The notes beneath the pieces are model-generated. The model saw only the letters and a list, made by a program, of their open reading frames with translations. It did no database searches and had not been told where the DNA came from. From Methanomicrobia archaeon (lineage in GTDB: Archaea > Halobacteriota > Syntropharchaeia > Alkanophagales > Methanospirareceae), in contig JAFGHB010000076.1 of the NCBI GenBank assembly GCA_016930255.1, positions 1 through 59,120 of the forward strand: 59,120 nucleotides of DNA, written 5' to 3'. The translations under genes were made by a program, and so were the position numbers. Shown piece by piece: positions 52,332-59,120 of the stretch (position 1 is its first letter; every line of letters starts with the position of its first letter).

Positions 52332-54236
52332 TTAAATGCCCAGTTTCTCGCGATTGGCTTCGATGTGGGACAGCATGGCATCAACGGCTTTGACTGGATC
52401 TGTTTCTACGTTGAGCCGGCCACCGGTCACCTGTTTACAATCTTGAGTTAAGAGTTTTACCAATTGTGGTGCTCCCGTGATCGTCGGTACCGGATTAACA
52501 TAGGTGAATAGCCCTAATGCCAGAGCGAATACGGCATCAATGGTAGCTTTCTGTTCCATATATTCTGGTGCAGCGGCAACAACCGGAAGATCAGGAAGTG
52601 GTACGCCTCCTAGCGCATCTGAAATTGCAGCCAGCAGGTCCGCTAAACGTCCGGTATCCGTGCACGTGCCAAAGCTGAGGACTGGTGGTAAATTCAGATT
52701 CTCACAAAGCTCTTTCAGGCCAGTACCCGCCAGTTCTTTTGCCTCGGGACTACAGAGACCTGCAACCTGCATGGCGCCGTTGCCACAGCCCATCGAGAGC
52801 ACTAGAATGTCGCGTTTAATCAGCTCTTTTGCTATACGGACGCTGTGTACATCCTGACCCGTATCTCTCAGCGTGGTGCACGAAACGAGACCGGCGATCC
52901 CTCGCAAGGCCCCGTCCTTGATAGCCTTTAAGAGCGGATCGAGTGTGCCGCCAAGAGCTTGTAGGATACTCTCCGTAGAGAAGCCTACCACGGCTTCTCG
53001 CATAGGTAAATGCGTAGCCGGCTCGGTAGAGGCTCTGCGGTCTTTGAAGTTATCGATCGCCATCTGCAGGAGTTGTGCCGCCTGCTCTTCAACCTTTTCC
53101 GGCTCGTAGTTGACTCGATCGCTTATGCCGTCAAAAGCAACCAGTTCACTCACAGGCACGAGTCGGAACTTGTATCGTTCGGCGTATAGCGGGTCAATGG
53201 GCATCGAGCAGTTCATATCCGCTACGAAGAGATCCACGCAGCCACTGGCCAGAATCGCCTCCTGCATGATCCAGTTTCCCGTAAAGCCGTAAAATGCGTC
53301 ATCCATCTCCCAGCGTTGGATCATCTCCTGGCCTGTCTCAATGTTCGCAATGACCCGTAACCCTTTGGCGCCCACCGCTTTTGCTTTGTCCTGCCATTTC
53401 TGCTCTCTGGCCAGTTGAACCATCGCAAACCCGAGAAATGGTTCGTGGCCGTTCGGGAGTACATTGATATAATCTGGATCCAATACACCAAGGTCTACGT
53501 GCATCATATGCGGCTTGGGTATTCCGTAGAGGATATCCTGACAAAACTCGTTCACAATTTGACTTTGATATGCCATTGCCACCCCTAGCCGCATCGCCTT
53601 GAGGGCCAGGCTCGCGTAATAGCCGTCGACATTGGTGAGACACGAACTTGTGGCGAGCATCATTTCGCCATAGATTCCACCGGGGAAAATAGCCAGTTCT
53701 TTCCAACGGGCTTTGCGCTCCTGAGGAGCTAAAGTCTCTACGATCTGACTTGGCTCGTAGTACTTTCGGTTAAAATCTACTTCTACAAATTCACAGAGGC
53801 GTAGTGCAAGTTCATTTTTCGAACCCGACGTGTTGATCCCCAATCGTTCAGCAAAATCCTTCAACTTCTCGTACTCGCGAATTTTGAAGGGTGTTTGACC
53901 CTTTGCGGTAGCCCGAAGGGTCCTGATCGTCTGATCTGTATGGTAGTGGTACGTGGATGCACCCATGATGTTTCGCAGCAGCATCATGCGCATCGCCATG
54001 CCATCGGCCGTAATGCCGCAAACTCCCTTCTTATTCTGCAATGCGTCTGCTCGACACGGCCCATTTGAACAGAGGTCGCAGCGTGCCCCTGCCTGACAGA
54101 ATGGGCATCGTCGATCAGGATCGCCACCCATGCCCTGCGCCTCATAGCGATCCCAGATATTGTCCATGCTATCCTCTTTTATCCGGAGGTACATCCTCCG
54201 AATCGAATCATAGTACGAAATTCTATTTTCCTCCAT
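52332..54236 (-). CDS. cooS: Anaerobic carbon-monoxide dehydrogenase catalytic subunit
   Basis: CooS interconverts CO and CO2 at a Ni-Fe-S C cluster. The 634 residues have the N-terminal cluster cysteines CPFCQAGARCDLCSNGPC and KKGVCGI; NGHEPFLG supplies the C-cluster His; later Cys segments are ADMNCSMP, LVSCTT, SMGCGNGA, GLCSPEAK and SFGTCTD. This is the bacterial-type homodimeric enzyme, not CdhA. No CooF, CooC or hydrogenase gene is adjacent. A Shine-Dalgarno GGAGGGAGAGG precedes the ATG. It shares the window with cdhC/D/E but is 22 kb from cdhE. Confidence 0.94.
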   Translation of the reverse strand: MEENRISYYDSIRRMYLRIKEDSMDNIWDRYEAQGMGGDPDRRCPFCQAGARCDLCSNGPCRADALQNKKGVCGITADGMAMRMMLLRNIMGASTYHYHTDQTIRTLRATAKGQTPFKIREYEKLKDFAERLGINTSGSKNELALRLCEFVEVDFNRKYYEPSQIVETLAPQERKARWKELAIFPGGIYGEMMLATSSCLTNVDGYYASLALKAMRLGVAMAYQSQIVNEFCQDILYGIPKPHMMHVDLGVLDPDYINVLPNGHEPFLGFAMVQLAREQKWQDKAKAVGAKGLRVIANIETGQEMIQRWEMDDAFYGFTGNWIMQEAILASGCVDLFVADMNCSMPIDPLYAERYKFRLVPVSELVAFDGISDRVNYEPEKVEEQAAQLLQMAIDNFKDRRASTEPATHLPMREAVVGFSTESILQALGGTLDPLLKAIKDGALRGIAGLVSCTTLRDTGQDVHSVRIAKELIKRDILVLSMGCGNGAMQVAGLCSPEAKELAGTGLKELCENLNLPPVLSFGTCTDTGRLADLLAAISDALGGVPLPDLPVVAAAPEYMEQKATIDAVFALALGLFTYVNPVPTITGAPQLVKLLTQDCKQVTGGRLNVETDPVKAVDAMLSHIEANREKLGI

Positions 54237-54510
54237 TTCAACCTCTCCCTCCTCGTATCTATCCTCTAAACTGATGTGCTACTGTTAGATCTTTGTATTA
54301 TTCCAAAAACAAGTTTTCTAACCTCTGACTGACTGTGGAGCACAGAAATATTTCGTCAACCAGCCTTCGGATGGCATGGTAAAACTGACGAATGAGGGCA
54401 TTAAATGGCTGGTAATCCGTGTGTGTTCGGGATTTTTTACCGTGAAAAACGCGGCGCGGGAAAGTACTTTAAGGATCAAATTCAATCTAATAAAGAGGAG
54501 GTGAAAAATT

Positions 54511-54909
54511 ATGCCTGAGAAATTAGGAGAGCATTTTCAATCTGCGGATTGGAAGAAGGAGAAACACGTGCCGGTAATCGAATGTCCATCTGAGGTGAGG
54601 GCGGGAGAACTGTTCGAGGTAAAAGTGACCATTGGGAAGGAGATAGCCCACCCTAATACAACCGAGCATCATATCCGGTGGATACAGGTCTTTTTCCATC
54701 CGGATGGCGGGAAGTTCAGCTATCAGGTGGGACAGTTTGAGTTCTGCGCGCACGGTGAATCCACGGATGGCCCGAACACAGGACCGGTCTATACACATCA
54801 CGAGGCCGCCTTCGCTCTGAAAATGTCCAAGCCGGGAACGCTCTACGCGCTGGCACTCTGCAACATCCATGGCTTGTGGGAAAGTGCGAAAGAGATAAAA
54901 CTGCTCTAA
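54511..54909 (+). CDS. Superoxide reductase (second copy)
   Basis: This 132-residue one-iron superoxide reductase has ligands in EKHVPVIE, HPNTTEHHIRW and the Cys-His pair of CNIHGLWE. It is longer than the paralogue at 21136 by about 24 residues because of a loop (FFHPDGGKFSYQ ... HGESTDGPNTG). A strong AGAGGAGGTGAAAA precedes the ATG. It is divergent from cooS across a 274-bp region and followed by an MBL-rhodanese gene, suggesting a co-regulated stress or sulfur group. Confidence 0.93.
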   Translation: MPEKLGEHFQSADWKKEKHVPVIECPSEVRAGELFEVKVTIGKEIAHPNTTEHHIRWIQVFFHPDGGKFSYQVGQFEFCAHGESTDGPNTGPVYTHHEAAFALKMSKPGTLYALALCNIHGLWESAKEIKLL

Positions 54910-55042
54910 TGGCCTTCGGTGAAGGAAAGGGAGGGGATGGAGAGCGGGGAGTAAGCGTCCTCATGCTTTTTTTTATCGTATAGTGGGATGAGGTGAAATG
55001 TGGTTAAGAAGGATAAGTAACCGGAGGAGTGGTAAGTGAATC

Positions 55043-56419
55043 ATGATCTTTCAACGGATTAAATCTCCAGGATTGGCACATCATTCGTATTTCATTGGCT
55101 CGGAAGACACAGCAGCGGTGATTGACCCGCGTCGCGATTGTGATGTTTATATAAAGCAAGCCCAGCAAGATGAAGTGACCATAAAGTACATCTTCGAGAC
55201 GCATCGAAATGAGGACTATGTCATTGGTTCTGCTGAGCTATCATATCAGACGGGGGCTGAAATTTACCACGGACCCTGTTTGGAATGGAAATACGGGACC
55301 ACGCTCCGTGACGGTGCTACTTTTCAGATCGGTAAGTTGCGACTTACGGTGCTCCACACACCCGGGCATACTGATGAGAGTATGTCGTATGTCTTAGCTG
55401 ATCGTGAGGCAGGAGAGGAGCCGGTGATGGTCTTCACAGGTGACGCGCTCTTCATCGGTGACATGGGTAGAACAGACCTCTATGGGCCTGAAGAAGCTCC
55501 GAGGTTGGCCAGCGCCCTCTACGAGAGCATCTTTAACAAATTACTTTCGCTCGGCGACGGTGTTATCCTCTGTCCAGCCCACGGCGCAGGTTCTGTCTGT
55601 GGCAGTCATATCAGTGCGCGAGAAGAGAGCACGCTCGGTATCGAGCGATTGCAAAACCCCTTGCTTCACATGACAAACAAGGATGACTTCGTTACACGCA
55701 AGGTTCATGAATACCATGAAAGACCGCCCTATTTCAGACAGATGGAGAAGTATAATCTCGAAGGTGCACCACTACTTCGAGGGCTCCCGATTCCGCCACC
55801 TTTATCGCCTCGCGAATTTAAAGACGAGATGGAACGTGGAGCAGTGGTTGTTGATGCCCGAACCCCTCCCGCATTTGGCGGTGCACATATCAAGAGCGCT
55901 TACAGCATTTGGCTCGAGGGTATACCGGGATATGCTGGCTGGGTCTTGCCCTACGAAACCCCGCTTCTGCTTGTGCTCGAGTGCCGTGACCAATTAGAGA
56001 CGGCAGTCCATTATCTTTTACGCCTGGGCTACGATAACATCATCGGGTATTTGAAGGGCGGTATAGCGGCATGGTATGACAGAGGTTTCACGGTCGAACA
56101 AATGGGGCTCTCGACGGTGCACGAACTCAAATATCGGCTTGACCGTCATGAAGACGTCCTGGTTCTCGATGTGCGCGATAACACTGAGTGGAAAGCAGGG
56201 CATATCGAGGGTGCTCACCATATTTTTGTCGGGCATCTCCAGAATCGATTAGCTGAGATACCGCGCGATCGTCCTATAACAGTTCTCTGCAGCATCGGTC
56301 ATCGTGCGAGTCTTGCCCCGAGTATTCTACTTCGTGCGGGCTTTTCCAATGTATGCTGCGATGTGCTGGGCAGTATGCGAGCCTGGAACGCTAACCAATT
56401 CCCGGCGATTCAGGAATAG
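55043..56419 (+). CDS. MBL-fold persulfide dioxygenase-like protein with two rhodanese domains
   Basis: Residues 1-240 are an ETHE1-like metallo-beta-lactamase fold. The first metal motif is THRNEDY (H54, N56, D58, Y59) rather than HxHxDH, while the iron ligands HTPGH (H109) and TGDALF (D134) are kept, as expected for a mononuclear iron enzyme. Two rhodanese domains follow. The first (about 265-350; VVVDARTPP ... LECRDQLE) lacks a normal active-site loop. The second (about 370-458) has DVRDNTEW and the active loop CSIGHRA. It probably oxidises or transfers persulfide sulfur. GGAGGAGTGG precedes the ATG. Confidence 0.87.
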   Translation: MIFQRIKSPGLAHHSYFIGSEDTAAVIDPRRDCDVYIKQAQQDEVTIKYIFETHRNEDYVIGSAELSYQTGAEIYHGPCLEWKYGTTLRDGATFQIGKLRLTVLHTPGHTDESMSYVLADREAGEEPVMVFTGDALFIGDMGRTDLYGPEEAPRLASALYESIFNKLLSLGDGVILCPAHGAGSVCGSHISAREESTLGIERLQNPLLHMTNKDDFVTRKVHEYHERPPYFRQMEKYNLEGAPLLRGLPIPPPLSPREFKDEMERGAVVVDARTPPAFGGAHIKSAYSIWLEGIPGYAGWVLPYETPLLLVLECRDQLETAVHYLLRLGYDNIIGYLKGGIAAWYDRGFTVEQMGLSTVHELKYRLDRHEDVLVLDVRDNTEWKAGHIEGAHHIFVGHLQNRLAEIPRDRPITVLCSIGHRASLAPSILLRAGFSNVCCDVLGSMRAWNANQFPAIQE

Positions 56420-56573
56420 CGATATCGTCCATTCATCTTACGGTTTTTTTACCACCCTAATAGCACGAGAACATAGACAATCCCCACGAGAATTCCAACC
56501 CTCATTAAGCAGCGAGACAAACATGACCAGTGTTCCGAGACGCGGACTGAAAATACCAAGCCGACCAACGAGA

Positions 56574-56666
56574 TTAAGACAGGCCAAGCCGAGCGCCTTC
56601 TGCAACTGCCTCGACCATACGATGGATATGGCCATACAGAGAATAGTAGACAACTAAAACCTTCAC
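56574..56666 (-). pseudogene. wrbA 5' remnant
   Basis: From GTG 56666, with AAAGGAGG upstream, the minus strand encodes MKVLVVYYSLYGHIHR then MVEAVAEGARLGLS and stops. This is the N-terminus of WrbA-type NAD(P)H:quinone oxidoreductase, including the FMN phosphate loop, but only 30 residues remain. The rest of the 364-bp gap (56420-56783) shows no further WrbA similarity that I can read. The start and ribosome site are intact, so it is a truncated gene. Confidence 0.7.
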
Positions 56667-56783
56667 AGGTACAACCTCCTTTTTCAGGCGTACATCACTA
56701 TAATTCGTCAGTACACAAAAATTTATGCTCCCACATGATAATACTAACTCAGAGGATAGTAGGGAGAATGGGGGAGGAACGCC

Positions 56784-57236
56784 ATGAAATCCAGGAAAAA
56801 TGATACAAAGGCTCCAATAACGTTTATCGACTCATTTTTAAGGACACTCAGAACTTTTGGAGCTGCACTCCCGGCAGTGCTCGGTGTTATTTTACTGCTG
56901 GGTCTTTTTCGCGTATTCGTCACAACCGAGCTGATTTCGGCAGTATTCAGTGGCGAAGTGTTTCGCGATACGGTGATCGGGGCGCTCTTTGGTAGTATCT
57001 CTGCGGGAAATGCGATAGCCAGTTACATAATCGGTGGGGAACTTCTCAAAGAAGGGGTGAGCCTCTTCGCCATTGCCGCATTCATCGTGGCGTGGGTTAC
57101 TGTGGGCGTTGTTCAATTCCCCGCTGAAGCTGCGATTCTTGGCAGACGATTCGCTGCGGCTCGTAATATACTCGCTTTCTTGCTCGCCCTAGTGGTTTCA
57201 ATCGCTACGGTTACGACCGTAGAGGTGATCTTATGA
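56784..57236 (+). CDS. Permease half (DUF318/ArsP-like), N-terminal type
   Basis: This 150-residue protein has four predicted transmembrane helices. SISAGNAIASYIIGGELL and VQFPAEAAILGRRFA are typical of one half of the predicted permease family (DUF318), which includes the ArsP organoarsenical permeases. GGGGGAGGAACG precedes the ATG. Its stop overlaps the start of the second half by ATGA, so the transporter is probably a heterodimer of two half-proteins. The substrate is unknown. Confidence 0.78.
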   Translation: MKSRKNDTKAPITFIDSFLRTLRTFGAALPAVLGVILLLGLFRVFVTTELISAVFSGEVFRDTVIGALFGSISAGNAIASYIIGGELLKEGVSLFAIAAFIVAWVTVGVVQFPAEAAILGRRFAAARNILAFLLALVVSIATVTTVEVIL

Positions 57237-57742
57237 CCGAAAAGCGTAGCGGGAAAAAAGAGAGGTGCTACGGGCGTTACTTCTTAGGTGCGGTTATCCT
57301 TTTCTACATCGTTTTGTTTTTGGTCACGCCGGAAGGCATCCAGAAAGCGCTAAGAATAAGTGCTGAAGTGTTTTTACAGCTCGTTCCCGTACTGGTTCTC
57401 ATTATCGTCGTTATGGGGCTTCTGAATTATTTTCTCAATCCAAAAACGGTTTCAAAGTACGTTGGGCAGGGATCGGGGAGCAAAGGCTGGCTTTTAGCCA
57501 TATCCACTGGAATGCTGAGTCATGGTCCTATCTATATCTGGTACCCATTATTAAAGGAGCTTCGGGATCAGGGCATGCGAAGCGGGTTGGTCGCCGCTTT
57601 TCTTTATAATAGGGCGATAAAAATGCCGCATCTGCCGTTGATGGTCTATTACTTCGGGACAGTGTTCGTGGTCGTGCTGCTCATGTATATGGTAATTGCG
57701 TCCCTTGTCATAGGAAAACTGATTGAGATGATAGAAAAATAA
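57233..57742 (+). CDS. Permease half (DUF318/ArsP-like), C-terminal type
   Basis: This 169-residue membrane protein has about five helices. GMLSHGPIYIWYPLLKEL and LYNRAIKMPHLPLMVYYFG are characteristic of the predicted permease family. It is translated from an ATG overlapping the stop of the preceding half. In many genomes both halves are one protein of about 320 residues; here they are separate. NP/NRAIK and Pro-rich helix breaks suggest a pore, but the transported molecule cannot be told. Confidence 0.78.
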   Translation: MTEKRSGKKERCYGRYFLGAVILFYIVLFLVTPEGIQKALRISAEVFLQLVPVLVLIIVVMGLLNYFLNPKTVSKYVGQGSGSKGWLLAISTGMLSHGPIYIWYPLLKELRDQGMRSGLVAAFLYNRAIKMPHLPLMVYYFGTVFVVVLLMYMVIASLVIGKLIEMIEK

Positions 57743-57784
57743 GTTTTAATTCATATACTAAGTTAATAGTAGTGGCTGCAAGTC

Positions 57785-58480
57785 ATGCGAAAAGAATCGG
57801 TCGATTCGACCGCAAAAAAACGCCGCGCTTTGTGCGGTATCTGCTCTGCGGGCTGTGGTGTTGTGGTAACGTATGACGAAGAGGGCAGAATTACCAAGGT
57901 GGAGCCTGACGAGAGCTCGGAACCCGGCATTATTTGCAAACTGGGGGAACATTCTCCGGAAATTGTCTATTCGAAAGATCGTGTTTTGTATCCTCTGCGG
58001 CGTGTGGGCGAGAAAGGCACGTTTGAGTTTGAACGAATTTCATGGGATGAGGCGTACGATATTATTGTCACTAAACTGACCGAGATCAAGACGCAGTACG
58101 GCCCTGAAGCGACTGCGATCTATACGGGCTCCGGGAGTTTTGAACTGTCGCTGTGCGACGTGTACCAACCGAAAGATGTTGTCGTTTCTTCTGCCTCAAG
58201 TGTGCTGTTCCCCTTTGGCTCCCCAAATACGATGGGTGTCGGGGCGTTGTGCTACGTTTCATTTGCCATGGTCGCGCCGCATGTCACGATGGGCGGGATG
58301 TTCATTACTATGTTCTCGGATTTCGAGAATAGCGATCTCATCGTAGTTTGGGGCACGAATCCCGCGACCGATTTCCCACCACTTACGCTCCAAAAGATTA
58401 GGGAGGCGCATCAACGGGGTGCTGAGGTGGTCGTTATTGACCCACGTCGTACGAAGACCGTCGATCTCACCGATGCCTAA
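57785..58480 (+). pseudogene. Molybdopterin oxidoreductase, N-terminal fragment
   Basis: This is the front of a formate dehydrogenase/DMSO-reductase-family catalytic subunit. The 4Fe-4S motif CGICSAGC plus a later Cys in GIICKLGE lies at residues 17-51. Then come ISWDEAYDIIV, YTGSGSFE, a likely metal-ligand Cys in GVGALCYVSF and the cofactor motifs VVWGTNPATDFPP and VVIDPRRTKT. It ends at TAA after VDLTDA, where relatives continue as xWxPIRPGTDGAL; in the same frame after the TAA the sequence reads WVPIRPGTDGA, so the stop is a nonsense codon. A frameshift follows about 30 bases later. Confidence 0.8.
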
Positions 58481-59000
58481 TGGGTCCCTATACGTCCCGG
58501 AACAGACGGCGCTTGCGCTGGGCCTGTGTAACGTATTGATAGAAGAGGAACTCTATGACGAAGCATTTGTTCACGACTGGACACGAGGTTTTAAAAAGTT
58601 CAACCAATACGTACAGCATTTCAGGCCGGAAGTTGTCGAGCGGATTACGGGCGTTCCGGCTGATACCGTCGTCTCGCTGGCGAGGCAAATAGCCAACGCC
58701 GAAGGTGCTGCACCGGCGATGTACAGCGGTCTGGAATACTGTGACAGCGGCGTGCAGGCGATTCGGGCAACGATGGTGCTCTGGGCGCTTGCCGGGCAAC
58801 TGGACGTCCCCGGTGGGCGCTGCTTCACCATGAATGAGAACCTATTCCCAATCAACCGATCGGAGTATATCGCGAATCCTGATTTGAAGAATGCAATTGG
58901 CAAAGATCGCTTTCCGGTTTACACCGCGTATCGAAAAGAGGGTCACGCTATCGCACTCCCCGATTCTGTTCTGAAAGGAAAACCGTACAAGATTCGGTAA
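58481..59000 (+). pseudogene. Molybdopterin oxidoreductase, middle fragment
   Basis: After a one-base shift near 58513, the protein resumes as LALGLCNVLIEEELYDEAFV, then VERITGVPADTVVSLARQIA and APAMYSGLEYCDSGVQAIRA, all typical of molybdopterin oxidoreductases. It stops at 58998-59000 just after KGKPYKIR, where relatives go on for some 250 residues. The gene is thus broken three times: stop, frameshift and 3' loss. The bases after 59000 do not continue the family in any frame and may belong to an inserted element. Confidence 0.75.
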
Positions 59001-59019
59001 TGTCCCACAAACCATGACC

Positions 59020-59027
59020 TTTATAAG
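59020..59027 (+). promoter_or_regulatory. TATA-like box for the terminal ORF
   Basis: TTTATAAG lies 24 bases before the ATG at 59051, the spacing of a leaderless archaeal promoter. It supports the ORF at the window edge being a real gene start. Confidence 0.4.
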
Positions 59028-59050
59028 TACCCAATCTAATAACTTATTCC

Positions 59051-59120
59051 ATGGCTGGAGCAACTTCAAATGACCAGATATGTTTGAATCGGGATTGCCC
59101 GGACTACCGAAAGAGGAACA
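59051..59120 (+). CDS. Start of a probable zinc-ribbon transposase-like gene (truncated by window end)
   Basis: Only 23 codons are visible. After MAGATSNDQ comes ICLNRDCPDYRKRN, which resembles the CxxxxCxxY zinc-ribbon start of archaeal insertion-sequence transposases. A TATA-like element is correctly placed for a leaderless start, and the gene lies just after the point where the molybdopterin oxidoreductase similarity ends. The call is tentative because the rest is outside the window. Confidence 0.4.
   Translation, partial: MAGATSNDQICLNRDCPDYRKRN

Noticed and set aside
56438-56653. Minus-strand ORF of 71 codons near the wrbA remnant
   Set aside because: It overlaps the wrbA remnant in another frame and does not resemble a known membrane protein; the WrbA reading has a ribosome site and clear motifs.
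1-59120. tRNA, rRNA and CRISPR genes
   Set aside because: I looked for T-arm (GGTTCGAATCC-like) boxes with acceptor stems, rRNA blocks and regularly spaced repeats on both strands and found none convincing; a tRNAscan or covariance-model search could still find a divergent one.

Overview
The window is about 59 kb of archaeal chromosome from an anaerobe with C1 chemistry of the methanogen/ANME type. The supporting genes are formylmethanofuran:tetrahydromethanopterin formyltransferase (ftr), the beta, delta and gamma subunits of acetyl-CoA synthase/decarbonylase (cdhC, cdhD, cdhE), a monofunctional Ni-CO dehydrogenase (cooS), an archaeal LeuRS, archaeal isoprenoid genes, leaderless TATA-type promoters and pilin-like secreted proteins. 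A member of the Halobacteriota related to Methanophagales (ANME-1), Syntrophoarchaeia or Archaeoglobi fits best. No mcr or rRNA gene is present to settle it.

Layout. 0-7.3 kb: the 3' part of a giant surface protein (transglutaminase core, PPC and CARDB-like domains), a broken flavodoxin gene and two paralogous CBS-pair proteins. 7.3-14.7 kb: an M50 membrane protease; a pfkA - class II aldolase - ftr cluster that puts glycolysis next to the C1 pathway; a small secreted protein that shares its C-terminal domain with the giant protein; and an isopropylmalate-type dehydrogenase. 14.7-20.6 kb: two pilin-like secreted proteins bracketed by a 151-bp direct repeat, then a DUF2254-like membrane protein with 23-residue tandem repeats. 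20.7-23.5 kb: mini-ferritin, superoxide reductase, NifB and ornithine carbamoyltransferase.

23.6-31.1 kb: an acetyl-CoA synthase region in which cdhC is separated from cdhD-cdhE by three isoprenoid genes (GGPP synthase, UbiX-type flavin prenyltransferase, isopentenyl phosphate kinase); an APS-kinase-like gene follows. 31.4-37.5 kb: leuS, a UbiA prenyltransferase facing a tocopherol-cyclase-like gene, and sfsA. 37.5-39.4 kb: AT-rich accessory membrane genes and a decayed ORF.

39.4-46.7 kb: a mostly minus-strand metal, redox and Fe-S block: MntP, cytochrome b5-like, Dps-like and ZIP proteins, IscU, a pentapeptide-repeat ion channel split by an in-frame TAA, an IscS homologue lacking the PLP lysine, and DsrE and TusA sulfur carriers. 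47.3-48.6 kb: a frameshifted AT-rich PIN gene. 48.7-54.2 kb: YHS peptide, CopA-type ATPase, ferredoxin-disulfide reductase/rubredoxin fusion, glutaredoxin and CooS. 54.5-59.1 kb: a second superoxide reductase, an MBL-rhodanese protein, a wrbA remnant, a two-part permease, and a molybdopterin oxidoreductase broken by a stop, a frameshift and a 3' truncation, next to what looks like the start of a transposase gene.

Together the genes describe an oxygen-sensitive archaeon investing in CO/acetyl-CoA metabolism, Fe-S and sulfur trafficking, metal homeostasis and defence against O2 and superoxide. I saw no tRNA, rRNA or CRISPR array. All calls rest on reading the sequence and family knowledge; no database search was run.
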